64,000 nucleotides of DNA from assembly GCA_025929585.1 (NCBI GenBank), contig JAICPY010000003.1, forward strand, positions 1-64,000, written 5' to 3'. The DNA is from Steroidobacter sp. (GTDB lineage Bacteria; Pseudomonadota; Gammaproteobacteria; Steroidobacterales; Steroidobacteraceae). Shown piece after piece: positions 17,449-24,857 of this stretch; the stretch's first letter is position 1, and every line of letters begins with the position of its first letter. The notes under the pieces were generated by a model. That model did no database searches. It was not told the origin of the DNA and saw only the letters and a program-made list of their open reading frames with translations. Position numbers and translations under genes: made by a program.

Positions 17449-17985
17449 ATGTCCCTCGATACCATCCGTGACCGCATCCCCGATTACGCGCGCGATCTCA
17501 AGTTGAACTTGGGCAGCGTGCTGACGCCCACGGGTGCGCCGGGATTGAATGAAAAGCAAATTGCGGCGATCGCTCTATCAACCGCGATTGCTTCGCGCAA
17601 TCAGGAACTCACGCAGGCGATCGAGAGCTGGGCAAAGCCACACTTGGACGATGCATACATTAACGGTGCTCGCGCCGCGGCCGCGATCATGGGCATGAAC
17701 AATATCTACTATCGGTTCTTGCACTTGGTCGAAGATGGCGAGTATCAGACCATGCCGGCGCGCCTACGCATGAACGTGATCGGTAATCCGGGCATCGACA
17801 AGCTCGATTTCGAGTTGTTGTCACTGGCGGTTTCGGCTGTGAATGGTTGCGGAATGTGCGTGGCTTCGCACGAGCGCAAGCTGCGCGAGGGCGATGTGGG
17901 CCGCGAAACGATTCAGAGCGCAGTGCGCATCGCGTCGGTCATCCACGCGGTAGCAGGTGTATTAGAGTATCAAGCAGCTGCTTGA
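17449..17985 (+). CDS. ahpD: Alkyl hydroperoxidase AhpD
   Basis: The 178-residue protein is a carboxymuconolactone-decarboxylase-fold peroxidase. The active-site NGCGMCVASHERKL has Cys134, Cys137 and His141, equivalent to the catalytic Cys130/Cys133/His137 of Mycobacterium AhpD. It would link a lipoamide- or thioredoxin-type donor to AhpC. GGAG precedes ATG 17449. The end of the gene (residues YQAAA and the stop) lies within a 22-bp perfect palindrome. It sits 128 nt after ahpC with a heptamer element between, so co-transcription is likely. Confidence 0.95.
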   Translation: MSLDTIRDRIPDYARDLKLNLGSVLTPTGAPGLNEKQIAAIALSTAIASRNQELTQAIESWAKPHLDDAYINGARAAAAIMGMNNIYYRFLHLVEDGEYQTMPARLRMNVIGNPGIDKLDFELLSLAVSAVNGCGMCVASHERKLREGDVGRETIQSAVRIASVIHAVAGVLEYQAAA

Positions 17986-17988
17986 TAC
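17967..17988. repeat. Perfect 22-bp palindrome at the end of ahpD
   Basis: GTATCAAGCAG followed directly by its reverse complement CTGCTTGATAC. It contains the ahpD stop TGA (17983-17985). It could fold into an RNA hairpin, but no T tract follows; the heptamer element starts immediately after it. Confidence 0.8.
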
Positions 17989-18065
17989 GGTTCACGGTTG
18001 GTCGTTGACGGCCAAGACGCGAGAGCCGCTTTCTGGCTGTCAACGACCAACCGTCAACTGTCAAC
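17989..18065. repeat. Heptamer dyad element, GTCAACC class
   Basis: Left arm GGTTCACGGTTGGTCGTTGA plus CGG (17989-18011), loop of about 27 nt ending TTTCTGGCT, right arm of four units (18039-18065, GTCAACG ACCAACC GTCAACT GTCAAC). It ends 32 nt before the Nudix start. Confidence 0.75.
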
Positions 18066-18097
18066 AGCGAAGCTCCGCTTCGCTTATACTCTATCCC

Positions 18098-18562
18098 ATG
18101 TCCCGTCCCACGCGATTATCTGCCGGCGTGGTGGTGGTTCGTGACACTCCAGAAGGCCGGCGATTCTTGTTGCTACGCGCGTTCACGCATTGGGATTTTC
18201 CCAAAGGCATGGTCGAAGCGGGCGAAGAGCCCTTGGCAGCCGCAATTCGCGAAGTCAAAGAAGAAACGCTCATCGAGCAGCTCGACTTTGCCTGGGGACA
18301 TGACTACATCGAGACTGGCCCCTACAGTCGCGGCAAAGTCGCGCGTTATTATCTAGCGCGCACCTCCACCAGCGAGGTTTCTCTGCCCGTCATCGAAGAG
18401 CTCGGAAGGCCCGAGCACAATGAATACCGATGGGTCGATGAAGCGGCCGCACTCAAGCTGGTCTCGGCACGAGTGCAACCGATCGTAAGCTGGGCTGCGG
18501 CGAAACTCGATGGAAAATCGACCTCGCCCGGTGAACAGGAAGTGAGGACTCGCGAGGCATGA
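18098..18562 (+). CDS. Nudix hydrolase
   Basis: This 154-residue protein hydrolyses a nucleoside diphosphate linked to some group X. The Nudix box spans about residues 38-60 (GMVEAGEEPLAAAIREVKEE) with the metal-binding REVKEE core; the usual glycine after EE is replaced (EETLI). DFPKGMVEAGEEP is typical of diadenosine-polyphosphate hydrolase-like members, but the substrate is not certain. ATG 18098 is preferred since the longer frame reads through the repeat element. No clear Shine-Dalgarno is seen. Its stop overlaps the NDH-2 start as ATGA (18559-18562), so the two are probably co-translated. Confidence 0.85.
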   Translation: MSRPTRLSAGVVVVRDTPEGRRFLLLRAFTHWDFPKGMVEAGEEPLAAAIREVKEETLIEQLDFAWGHDYIETGPYSRGKVARYYLARTSTSEVSLPVIEELGRPEHNEYRWVDEAAALKLVSARVQPIVSWAAAKLDGKSTSPGEQEVRTREA

Positions 18563-19836
18563 CGCACAAGCAAGTCCTCATCATCGGCGCCGGGTTTGCT
18601 GGACTGAATGCCGCGAAGCGCCTTCGCGATCTCGATGACATCAGCATCACTATCATCGATCGAGAGAACCATCATCTGTTTCAACCACTGCTATACCAAG
18701 TCGCGATGGCTGCGCTGAGTCCCGCCGATATCGCAGTGCCGATTCGAAGCCTGTTCGCAAGTGCGCAGAACATTCGTGTCGTCAAGGCGGAAGCCACGAG
18801 CGTCGACTTAGCGGCACGCAAAGTAGTGACGGATGCCGGCGATTTTCCTTACGACTACCTGCTGCTTGCCTGCGGTGCGCGGCATGCTTACTTCGGACAC
18901 GAAGAATGGGAAGCTTACGCACCAGGCTTGAAGACGCTGCCGCAGGCGACGGAGATTCGACGTCGAGTGCTCGAGGCATTCGAAGCCGCGGAAAAGGAAA
19001 CTGATTTCGAACGACGTCGCCGCCATCTCACCTTCGTCGTCGTCGGTGGCGGACCGACCGGAGTGGAGCTTGCTGGCGCGATCGGAGAGATGAGCCGCTT
19101 CACTTTGGCGCAGGATTTCCGGCATATCGACCCGAGGCAAACTCGCGTGATATTGGTCGAAGCAGGTCCACGCATCTTGCCGAGCTTCGATGAGAAGCTC
19201 GCTGCGCGAGCAATGCGCGATCTTGAATCACTCGGTGTGCAAACTTGGACCGGTGGCGCGGTTACCGACATCACCAGCGACGGTGTAACGATCGGCACCG
19301 AACATATCGCTGCATGCACGGTGCTTTGGGCTGCCGGCGTGCGAGCATCCGAGATCGGAAGAACCTTGCCGGGAGTCACACTCGATCGTTCCGGGCGCGT
19401 TGAAGTCGACGATCACCTCAACATTCCGCAGCACGCGGAAGTCTTTGTCGCGGGCGACATGTCCCGAAGCGTGGATGCGAATGGCAAGCAGTTGCCTGGT
19501 GTGGCGTTGGTCGCCATGCAACAAGGCATCTATTTCGCCGAAACGCTTCGTGCGGATCTACGCGGCAAAGCTCGCAAACCCTTTCGATATCACGACCTCG
19601 GCCAGATGGCGACCATCGGCCGCAGTCGCGCGATCACCGAATTTGGACGATTGCGTCTGACCGGCCTATTCGCCTGGTGGTTCTGGCTCATCGTGCATAT
19701 CTATCGCTTGAGCGGTTTTCGCAATCGCCTCTCCGTACTCATTCAATGGGCATGGTCCTACTGGACCTTCGGCCGCGGCGCCCGTTTGATTGTGGGGAAG
19801 GAGTGGAGAGCGTATGGAGCCGAAGGCAAGGTGTGA
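18559..19836 (+). CDS. ndh: Type II NADH dehydrogenase
   Basis: The 425-residue flavoprotein has an FAD-binding GAGFAG motif (residues 10-15), a second Rossmann fold for NADH (VVVGGGPTGVELAG, about 156-169) and the family's VFVAGDM motif near 295. The C-terminal FAWWFWLIVHIYRLSGF stretch is the usual amphipathic/hydrophobic membrane-binding end of NDH-2. It passes electrons from NADH to quinone without pumping protons. The length is as expected. It is coupled to the Nudix gene by ATGA. Related ferredoxin-NAD(P) reductase-like enzymes share the fold; NDH-2 is the best fit. Confidence 0.88.
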   Translation: MTHKQVLIIGAGFAGLNAAKRLRDLDDISITIIDRENHHLFQPLLYQVAMAALSPADIAVPIRSLFASAQNIRVVKAEATSVDLAARKVVTDAGDFPYDYLLLACGARHAYFGHEEWEAYAPGLKTLPQATEIRRRVLEAFEAAEKETDFERRRRHLTFVVVGGGPTGVELAGAIGEMSRFTLAQDFRHIDPRQTRVILVEAGPRILPSFDEKLAARAMRDLESLGVQTWTGGAVTDITSDGVTIGTEHIAACTVLWAAGVRASEIGRTLPGVTLDRSGRVEVDDHLNIPQHAEVFVAGDMSRSVDANGKQLPGVALVAMQQGIYFAETLRADLRGKARKPFRYHDLGQMATIGRSRAITEFGRLRLTGLFAWWFWLIVHIYRLSGFRNRLSVLIQWAWSYWTFGRGARLIVGKEWRAYGAEGKV

Positions 19837-19839
19837 ACG

Positions 19840-19974
19840 TGAATGACGTGTAAGAGGTGTAAGGTAAGAGTGACACTGCCACTACTCGCTACTACACGTC
19901 TACGTCTCATCTGCCGCAAAGCGAGCGCACTGCACTCATTCTGACGCTACACGCCTACACCTCTGCACGCCTTG
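19840..19974. repeat. Heptamer-period element, GTGTAAG/CTACACG class
   Basis: GACGTGTAAGAGGTGTAAGG (from about 19846) on the left and TACACGTCTACGTC, then GCTACACGCCTACACCTC (19946-19963), on the right. Units are imperfect at 7-8 nt and the arms are roughly inverse. It fills the gap between converging ndh and yajQ. Confidence 0.55.
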
Positions 19975-19997
19975 TACCGATTGAGCAGCCACGCTGC

Positions 19998-20480
19998 TCA
20001 ATCCCTGAAGTTCGTAAACTGCATCGGTAGATCCAGTTTCGAGCGTCGCACCATTGCGATGACTTCCTGCAAATCGTCTCGACTCTTGCCGGTGACGCGA
20101 ACTTGTTTGTCTTGGATCGCGGCTTGCACTTTGAGCTTTGAATCCTTGATCAGTCGCTGAAGCTTCTTTCCAAGCTCCGAGTCGATCCCTTGCCGCAGAG
20201 TGACCGTTTGCTTCACCGTCGTACCTGATGTTACGGGCTCGTCCACTTTCATACAGACGATGTCGATGCCGCGCTTTGTGAGCTTCAGCTTCAAGATCTG
20301 CATCATCTGCTCGAGCTGGAAATCTGCCTGTGCACTGAGCGTGATCACGAGATCGTTCAGCTCGAACTTCGCATCCGTCCCCTTGAAGTCGAAGCGCGTA
20401 CCGACCTCGCGATTCGCCTGATCGACCGCGTTGGTCACTTCATGTGCATTGAGCTCAGAGACGATGTCGAAAGAAGGCAT
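19998..20480 (-). CDS. yajQ: YajQ-family nucleotide-binding protein
   Basis: The 160-residue protein matches YajQ over its full length: MPSFDIVSELNAHEVTNAVD at the start, EVGTRFDFKGTDAKFE, the KQTVTLRQGIDSELGKKLQ block and the DKQVRVTGKSRDDLQEVIA end. It has two ferredoxin-like halves. In Xanthomonas a YajQ protein binds cyclic di-GMP and acts with a LysR regulator on virulence genes, so a signalling role is known for the family but not shown here. Single gene, no strong ribosome-binding site. Confidence 0.95.
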   Translation of the reverse strand: MPSFDIVSELNAHEVTNAVDQANREVGTRFDFKGTDAKFELNDLVITLSAQADFQLEQMMQILKLKLTKRGIDIVCMKVDEPVTSGTTVKQTVTLRQGIDSELGKKLQRLIKDSKLKVQAAIQDKQVRVTGKSRDDLQEVIAMVRRSKLDLPMQFTNFRD

Positions 20481-20530
20481 GGCGGTGGCGTGAGTGATTG
20501 AGGTGGAATGTGAGTTTAACGGAGTACTAG

Positions 20531-20570
20531 TGGGGTGACGAGGCTAGGAGGTGACGGAGTGACGGCGTCA
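20531..20570. repeat. Heptamer array, GTGACGG class, single arm
   Basis: GGGGTGACGAGGCTAGGAGG followed by TGACGGAGTGACGGCGTCAG: about five irregular 7-nt units without a clear inverse arm. It lies upstream of yajQ, next to a REP-like hairpin. Confidence 0.5.
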
Positions 20571-20625
20571 GAGCACAAGGGAGGCATCTTTGAGGAGCGG
20601 TTGCTCGATGATAAGCGTCGAGACC

Positions 20626-20671
20626 CTCACCCTAACCCTCTCCCTCTAGGGAGAGGGTTAGAGTGAGGTCC
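20626..20671. repeat. REP-like hairpin of the CTCTCCC/GGGAGAG class
   Basis: TAACCCTCTCCC (20634-20645) pairs with GGGAGAGGGTTA (20649-20660) around a short loop. The outer flanks ACCCTCACCC and AGTGAGGTC also pair in part. It lies between yajQ and the second Gfo/Idh/MocA gene. Confidence 0.8.
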
Positions 20672-20687
20672 GCGACGCCTAATCCCT

Positions 20688-21719
20688 CTACGAAAAATAG
20701 ACGCGTTTGCCCTCGCTCGAGCTCACATACGCCGCTTCGATCATCTCGATGACCTTCGCTGCTTCATCGGCAAGCACTGGCACGGGCGCACCGTGCGAGA
20801 TGCTGTCGCGGACTTGTTCATAGAATGAAACCCAGCGGCCGCGTTCCGATGGAACGAGTTGGCTTGAACCTGTGGCGCCCTGCACGAGTTTGCCCCAGCT
20901 GCTCTCCGGCTCTACGCCGAACTGCGGATCTTCGGGGCGGATTCCGGCGCGGGCTTGAGGCTCTTGTGGATCCAGGTGTTCTTTCAAATAGGATGCTTGC
21001 GCGCCATGAACGCGATAGCGCCAGCCGCCCTCGGCGGCCATATAACTGACGCCGAGAGTGATGCGAAGCCGGTCTTTGGCCATCAGGATCTCGAAACCAT
21101 CTTCGATCAGCGCAGTTTGGCGCTGCTTGAAGACGTCCGCCTGGATCCAGTCGGGCGTGCCGAACAGCATCAGTGCTTGGTCGATCATGTGTGAGCCCAA
21201 ATCGTAGAGCATGCTCGAGGAGCGTTCTGCCTGATTGCGCCAACCTGGCGAAGGTTGAGGGCGGTAGCGATCCCAACGAGCGTGATACGCATTGATCTCA
21301 CCGAGCTGGTTTTCGCGGATCAATTTTTGCAGGGTCAGAAAGTCATTGTCCCATCGTCGATTATGAAACACCGCAAGCGCTCGACCTCGTTCTCGAGCGA
21401 GCTGCGCCAACTGGCGCGCTTCAGCGGATGTCGCGCTGATCGGTTTATCTACGACGACATGTTTTCCCGCCTGCAACGCAGCGCGCGTTTGAGGCACGTG
21501 CAGATTAGTGGGCGTCGCGATGACAATCAGATCGACATCGGATCTCGCGATCAACTCTTCCGCGGTGCTCACGGTCTGCGCATTCGGAATGGTTTGTCGC
21601 ACGTCCTCGGAACGGCTCGTCACGACTGCAACGACCTCAATCCCCGCCGCGCGCATCAGCGGCGCATGAAAGTAGCGGCCCGCAACACCAAACCCGATCA
21701 ATCCTGCTTTAATAGTCAT
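20688..21719 (-). CDS. Gfo/Idh/MocA-family oxidoreductase, second copy
   Basis: The 343-residue enzyme has an NAD(P) Rossmann site (AGLIGFGVAGRYFHAPLM, residues 5-22), the catalytic-lysine EKP-type motif as VVDKPISA, and the NRRWDNDFLTLQKLI stretch seen in YdgJ/scyllo-inositol-dehydrogenase-like members. The cytosolic substrate is probably a sugar or inositol. It is more like that subgroup than the gene at 2897. A TATAAT box (21726-21731) lies so close to ATG 21719 that the transcript may start at the A of the start codon; no Shine-Dalgarno is present. Single gene. Confidence 0.85.
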   Translation of the reverse strand: MTIKAGLIGFGVAGRYFHAPLMRAAGIEVVAVVTSRSEDVRQTIPNAQTVSTAEELIARSDVDLIVIATPTNLHVPQTRAALQAGKHVVVDKPISATSAEARQLAQLARERGRALAVFHNRRWDNDFLTLQKLIRENQLGEINAYHARWDRYRPQPSPGWRNQAERSSSMLYDLGSHMIDQALMLFGTPDWIQADVFKQRQTALIEDGFEILMAKDRLRITLGVSYMAAEGGWRYRVHGAQASYLKEHLDPQEPQARAGIRPEDPQFGVEPESSWGKLVQGATGSSQLVPSERGRWVSFYEQVRDSISHGAPVPVLADEAAKVIEMIEAAYVSSSEGKRVYFS

Positions 21720-21725
21720 CGATAC

Positions 21726-21731
21726 ATTATA
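21726..21731 (-). promoter_or_regulatory. Perfect TATAAT -10 box next to a start codon
   Basis: TATAAT on the minus strand ends 6 nt before ATG 21719. A normal -10 to +1 distance would place the transcript start on the start codon, giving a leaderless message. The -35 region at 17 nt spacing (GGCAGA) is poor. Confidence 0.4.
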
Positions 21732-21954
21732 TAGAGAGTGGCCCGGAATCTGCCGTCACCAATCCGCAGCCTCGAAGGTGAAATAGATTTGGTGCCAAAA
21801 GACTCTCGCGGCGGCGCAGCGGCGCAGCGGGAGACAAGATCAGACATAGCAGATCAGCTTCCCACTTTTTCAATCCGCGCTGCTGCGAGAATCTCTTGTT
21901 GCCGCTAGTACGGGCGAAGACCTGAAGGCAGGCGCTGATCCTCTTAATGCTGCA

Positions 21955-23217
21955 TCATTCGACCGCTCGCTCAGCCAACAACTCATCCACCTCCGCTGTG
22001 AACTCCGCGATATGTTCTTCGTAGTGTTTGCCGGTGGCGGGGCCGGAAAAGCCGGTGTGGACGTTGCGGATCTTGCCTTGCTTGTCGATGAGAATCGTCG
22101 TGGGATAGCCATACACTCCTGATAGTGCGGGCAGCTTCTTGCTTGCATCGTCGTTCTCCGCTACGCCGGCGACGAGCAGTGGGAATTCGACGCCAAGATC
22201 GTTTTGATAGGTGCGCACGGCTGCTGCAGCTTTGTCGAAATCACCGTGACGCTCGAACATCAGTCCGATGATCTCGACACCCTTGTTGCGATAATCGCGA
22301 TAGAACGGCACGAGGAATTTGGCTTCGTCGTGACAGTTCGGGCACCAGCTTCCACCGATCGTTACGACCACGATCTTGCCGCGAAAGCGTTCGTCACTGA
22401 GCGAAACGGGAGTGCCGTCCGCATCGGGAAAGGTGAAGGTGAACGGTGCGTCTTGCGACTTCAAAGTAGTGACATGTTCGGCACCTTCCAACGTCGCTTG
22501 CTCGTTGCGCTGACCGGCCACTTTCTCGTGCCACGCCAACCCCTGCCAATACTCACCCTGCAAGATCGCGGTGCCCATCACACGTAAGTCATATAAGTAG
22601 ACGAGTCCGCCGGCGAATGTCGACAGCTTCAACTCGTTCCCATACACCTGGCCTTCTAGATACCGATGATCGCCGGTCGGCGTCATTACCGTTCCAGTAA
22701 CGCGGTCCTGATTCTGCTCGAAGAGCGCGACCGCTTGCGTTGCTTCGCCATCATCACTGGTAAGGACCAGCGCCCAGCGGCCCCGGACATTGGCGTATTC
22801 AGAGGCAGGTTCGGAGAAGAAGTGCGGCGCGTCGCTCAGCTTGGCTTCGAACGGAATGACTTGTTCCTTCCCGCCCGCTTTGATCAGAGTGACATCACCT
22901 CTTAATGCATCCTTGTGGATGCGAGCACGCAAACGATTCTCGTAAGCGGGGAAGGTTGCGCGCAGCTCTCCTTTTTCGATGTGCACATTACGCACTTCGG
23001 TGCGCTCCGCGCCGTTGACGAGGTAAATCACATGGCCGTCCTCGTGTCTTGCGAGCTCAAAGCCGAACGGTGCCTCTCCTCCGGGCAGCGCTAAAGTTGC
23101 CCGATACCGGCCCGTCGTTGGTTCCTCAACACCGGAGCATGCAATCAGCGATGTGAGCGCACCGGCCGCGAACAAGCATTCCAGAAACCAAAGCGGGCGC
23201 GCGAGTAGATGAGTCAT
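21955..23217 (-). CDS. TlpA-like thiol-disulfide lipoprotein
   Basis: This 420-residue lipoprotein has a signal peptide and lipobox (LTSLIAC, Cys about 27). Residues 30-250 are beta-rich with no family I recognise. A thioredoxin/AhpC-TSA domain fills the last 150 residues, with the redox motif WCPNC in GGSWCPNCHDEAKF and the cis-proline region YGYPTTILID. Such proteins reduce or oxidise periplasmic disulfides, for example in cytochrome c maturation. ATG 23217 is chosen as it begins the signal peptide; a GTG at 23256 adds 13 residues. The N-terminal domain fused to TlpA is longer than in ResA/TlpA. Confidence 0.82.
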   Translation of the reverse strand: MTHLLARPLWFLECLFAAGALTSLIACSGVEEPTTGRYRATLALPGGEAPFGFELARHEDGHVIYLVNGAERTEVRNVHIEKGELRATFPAYENRLRARIHKDALRGDVTLIKAGGKEQVIPFEAKLSDAPHFFSEPASEYANVRGRWALVLTSDDGEATQAVALFEQNQDRVTGTVMTPTGDHRYLEGQVYGNELKLSTFAGGLVYLYDLRVMGTAILQGEYWQGLAWHEKVAGQRNEQATLEGAEHVTTLKSQDAPFTFTFPDADGTPVSLSDERFRGKIVVVTIGGSWCPNCHDEAKFLVPFYRDYRNKGVEIIGLMFERHGDFDKAAAAVRTYQNDLGVEFPLLVAGVAENDDASKKLPALSGVYGYPTTILIDKQGKIRNVHTGFSGPATGKHYEEHIAEFTAEVDELLAERAVE

Positions 23218-23411
23218 CGACAATCCAACGTAACGGGAGGTTAGAAGTTGTATCACACCGTTTCGCGGGCGTTACCAAATTACACGTAGGCGCTTGCGGT
23301 AGCGAACTTTAGGTCTGCGCGCAACTTGTCGCCCCGGAACTACGCCTGCAAAAGATGCGTTGTTACGGGAAGTTATCCCGAAAACACAACCGGACTCCGG
23401 AGGCTAGAGAC

Positions 23412-23807
23412 ATGAATACTCTTAATCGAGCTGGCTTGCCGGTCCTTATCGCTGTGGCCGGCTTATTAGCTGGGTGCGGCGGCGTGTCAGAAATGACGAA
23501 GGACCGCGTGGCACGTAGCGACACTGCCGTGAAACAAGCGCAACAGACTGTCGGCAACTCAGAAGCAGGCGCCGTCGAACTGCAAACGGCACGCGATCAT
23601 CTCGAGCAGGCTCGGCGTGCGCTGGATGCAAAGAAGGAAGAACCTGCGTTGCGTCATGCTCAGAGGGCCGAACTGAGTGCAGAGCTTGCCGTAGCGAAGG
23701 CGCAGAGTTCCTCTGCGCGCCGTGCGGCTGAAGAGCTGCAAGCGAGCATTCGAACCTTGCGCGAGGAATCCGAGCGCGGGTCAGCAACCGCGACGGATCA
23801 GCAGTAA
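23412..23807 (+). CDS. DUF4398-type coiled lipoprotein
   Basis: A 131-residue lipoprotein: signal peptide, then lipobox LLAGC (Cys about 20), then a helical, Ala/Glu/Arg-rich domain (LQTARDHLEQARRALDAKKE) predicted to coil. This matches the DUF4398 type, often encoded beside OmpA-like proteins. GGAGG precedes ATG 23412, so the longer frame from 23355 is rejected. The OmpA-domain gene starts 21 nt after its stop, and both share the helical repeat, so they likely act together at the outer membrane or peptidoglycan. Confidence 0.8.
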   Translation: MNTLNRAGLPVLIAVAGLLAGCGGVSEMTKDRVARSDTAVKQAQQTVGNSEAGAVELQTARDHLEQARRALDAKKEEPALRHAQRAELSAELAVAKAQSSSARRAAEELQASIRTLREESERGSATATDQQ

Positions 23808-23828
23808 TCCCGCCCACGGAGGCACACC

Positions 23829-24680
23829 ATGAACATCACACAAAGAATCCTGTTGACCGGGGCACTCGCTGCGATCATGAGCGGTTGCGCTACTGCTCCT
23901 GAAACCATCGATGAGCTGCAAACCGCTCGAGCGGTAGTTCCACAAGTCGAAGCCTCGCCGCGTGCCGGTGTCGCTGCAACCTATATTGCGGAAGCACGCA
24001 AGTCGCTCGATCGCGCCAATCGTCTGGCGGATGGAGGCGGTGACCTCGAAGACATCCAACACGAGGCCACTCTCGCTACATTGAATGCTCAGATAGCGAA
24101 CGAGAAAATTCTCGCCGCTCAGGCGCGAGAGGAGATCGATAAGGGTACCGCCGAACGGCAGGCCGTATTGATCGAGTCGCGCGAACGAGAAGCCCAGCGC
24201 CGTGCTGCACAGGCCGATCTTGCTCGGCAGCAAGCGGATGAAGCGTCCCAACGAGCGAAGAGCTTGGAAGAGGAACTCGCCGCCTTGAAGGCGAAGCCAA
24301 CGCCGCGCGGAATGGTTCTCACCTTAGGCGATGTGCTGTTCGACACGGGACAAGCTACGCTGAAACCCGGTGCGTATCCCACGATCGAAAAGGTCGCTAG
24401 CGTCCTGAAAGCGGAATCGGACCGACGCATCACCATCGAAGGACACACCGATAGCGTCGGCACCGACGAGTTCAACCAATCTCTATCGCAGAGGCGTGCC
24501 GCTGCTGTGGAGACTGCGCTGCTCGAGCGCGGTGTTGCGTCGAACCAGATCACCGCCATGGGTAAGGGCGAGTCCTTCCCGGTCGCGAGCAATGACAACG
24601 TCGGTGGACGTCAACAGAACCGCCGCGTCGAGTTGATCTTCGCGAATGAAGGTTCGCAGGTCGCATCGGACGTGGATTGA
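23829..24680 (+). CDS. OmpA-domain lipoprotein with DUF4398 region
   Basis: The 283-residue protein has a lipoprotein signal (lipobox IMSGC, Cys19), a DUF4398-like helical part (about 25-100), a long coiled coil rich in Ala/Arg/Gln (100-155) and a C-terminal OmpA/MotB peptidoglycan-binding domain (about 165-270). The latter has DTGQATLKPGAYPTIEKVA, ITIEGHTDSVG and NQSLSQRRAAAVETAL. It should tether the outer membrane to peptidoglycan. GGAG lies before ATG 23829. It forms an operon with the preceding lipoprotein, ending at an intrinsic terminator (24724-24755). Confidence 0.9.
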   Translation: MNITQRILLTGALAAIMSGCATAPETIDELQTARAVVPQVEASPRAGVAATYIAEARKSLDRANRLADGGGDLEDIQHEATLATLNAQIANEKILAAQAREEIDKGTAERQAVLIESREREAQRRAAQADLARQQADEASQRAKSLEEELAALKAKPTPRGMVLTLGDVLFDTGQATLKPGAYPTIEKVASVLKAESDRRITIEGHTDSVGTDEFNQSLSQRRAAAVETALLERGVASNQITAMGKGESFPVASNDNVGGRQQNRRVELIFANEGSQVASDVD

Positions 24681-24693
24681 GACTCATCTTTAG

Positions 24694-24846
24694 ACCGCAG
24701 TCCGTGGTCCGTAGTTCGTGGCAAGAGAGGCGCTAACGCGCCTCTCTCTTATTTTGTGAACATTCACTAATCGAGTTTGCTGATACAACGGCTGAACAAA
24801 GTGTTCCCTTCTGGCCCCAGACTTAGGACTGCAGACTACGGACTCT
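24694..24846. repeat. Heptamer dyad element, GACTACG class
   Basis: Left arm ACCGCAGTCCGTGGTCCGTA plus GTTCGTGG (24694-24721); right arm CAGACTTAGGACTGCAGACT plus ACGGACT (24819-24845). The ompA terminator hairpin sits between the arms. Unit and layout match the element at 17328. Confidence 0.65.
24724..24755 (+). terminator. Rho-independent terminator of the OmpA operon
   Basis: AGAGAGGCGC (24724-24733) pairs perfectly with GCGCCTCTCT (24738-24747) around a TAAC loop, followed by CTTATTTTG. A 10-bp GC-rich stem with a T-rich tail 44 nt after the stop fits an intrinsic terminator. Confidence 0.85.
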
Positions 24847-24857
24847 CGCTCCTTCCC

